Shown: piece by piece, positions 63,412 through 64,000 of the stretch | Position numbering within the stretch: position 1 is the stretch's first letter | Layout of the letters: every line of letters begins with the position of its first letter | From: Ceratopteris richardii | Taxonomy: Eukaryota > Streptophyta > Polypodiopsida > Polypodiales > Pteridaceae | Length of the DNA: 64,000 nucleotides | Direction of reading: 5' to 3' | NCBI GenBank assembly: GCA_020310875.1 | Contig: CM035416.1 | Span: 79,803,278 to 79,867,277, forward strand | Made by a program: the position numbers and the translations under genes | Notes under the pieces: generated by a model | What the model saw: only the letters and a program-made list of their open reading frames with translations | What the model was told of the DNA's origin: nothing | Database searches by the model: none

Positions 63412-64000
63412 AGCACCCTTTGCGTATAAAGTTCAATGTAAAAAACGTTTTGAGCATGAGGGGTAGACAAAATGGATTTGAGCTAGTCTTGGTGAATAAT
63501 TGAGCTGCTTAAAACAACACTTGTCAGGTGTGTTGAGAGAACCTCTTGTATGTACACGCCTCCCTTTTAGACATTGATTTTCTAGTAACAAAAACACAAG
63601 TACTCCCTTTATTTTCAGTCAGCATGCAATAAACCGAAGAAGGGATACCTGAAGGTCCTACCACCACATGATGGATTGGGTTTATTTATTTTGGACACTT
63701 TCATAAAGGGAACAGTTCAGTACTTGTTCCGTGGCCTCATCGCATGGTTGTACTAAAGCATTTTAGTCCTAGCTTGATGTTGCTGTTAAGAGCGTCCAAG
63801 TCATCAAGCGGTTTTGTAATAGTCCGTTGTATATTATTATACTCCCAGTTGGACACTGAATTATTGGAGAAGCCGTTAAATCATGAACGAGCTTCTCTTT
63901 TTGGTGGTAACACCCATTGATAATTAGATAGCCTTTTGTTTCTTCTCGTAATTGTTTTCAAGTGTCGTTGTAAGGCATTTCCCTTCATCCATCTTACATG
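63412..64000 (+). other. Downstream region of the PPR gene
   Basis: No continuation of the E or DYW domain appears in any frame. Possible poly(A)-type signals such as aataaa (63628-63633) are present, but nothing can be assigned firmly. Confidence 0.4.

Overview
This is a nuclear window from a land plant with a large, retrotransposon-rich genome. The evidence is tRNA-primed Ty1/copia and Ty3/gypsy elements, plant-type LINEs whose ORF1 ends in a CCHC knuckle, tRNA-derived SINEs and one PLS-class pentatricopeptide repeat (PPR) gene. The style of the PPR repeats suggests a fern or another seed-free vascular plant. That is an impression only; no marker here fixes the species. Almost all of the window is transposon, and the only plausible host gene is the PPR gene at the right end.

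Layout from left to right. 1-2277: 5' part of a LINE (minus strand) with an intact ORF1 and the start of ORF2. 2278-2604: two head-to-head copies of one tRNA-derived SINE family. 2605-6090: nothing recognisable apart from a CTT microsatellite. 6100-10375: decayed copia element 1 (minus) with a 240-bp 5' LTR and an initiator-Met primer site. 10400-12250: decayed gag/protease piece of a gypsy element related to the large one below. 13480-15000: weak remnant resembling that element's third ORF. 15430-19000: decayed copia element 2 (minus). 19750-41882: a second, decayed LINE (minus) split by the main feature of the window.

The main feature is a 17,342-bp Ty3/gypsy element at 20874-38215 (minus), inserted in the second LINE. 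It has two 650-bp LTRs that I read as identical, a perfect 5-bp target-site duplication (CTCGC), a tRNA-Asp primer-binding site and a polypurine tract, so it is very young. In sense order it holds a 1.9-kb leader with about 24 copies of tcgcgatgg. A 2648-codon gag-pro-RT-RNaseH-integrase ORF follows, with two integrase zinc-binding modules. Next, after a single in-frame TGA, comes a 495-codon ORF with a second retropepsin-like domain. Last is a 1495-codon ORF of unknown function that reads through the polypurine tract into the 3' LTR.

To the right lie a 5S-rRNA/tRNA-like chimeric sequence (42350-42440), copia element 3 (43358-46395, same family as element 2), an internally deleted copia element 4 (47305-51396), and an internally deleted gypsy-like element (51608-55293). 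The last one again carries a proline-rich coiled-coil ORF just before its 3' LTR. From 55300 to 61200 there are scattered scraps of copia gag and RT, a gypsy integrase scrap and small tandem duplications. The PPR gene at 61219-63411 has six exact 306-bp units and a truncated E region. Elements other than the large gypsy carry stops, frameshifts and CpG losses. The contrast between one fresh element and an eroded background is the clearest theme of the window.
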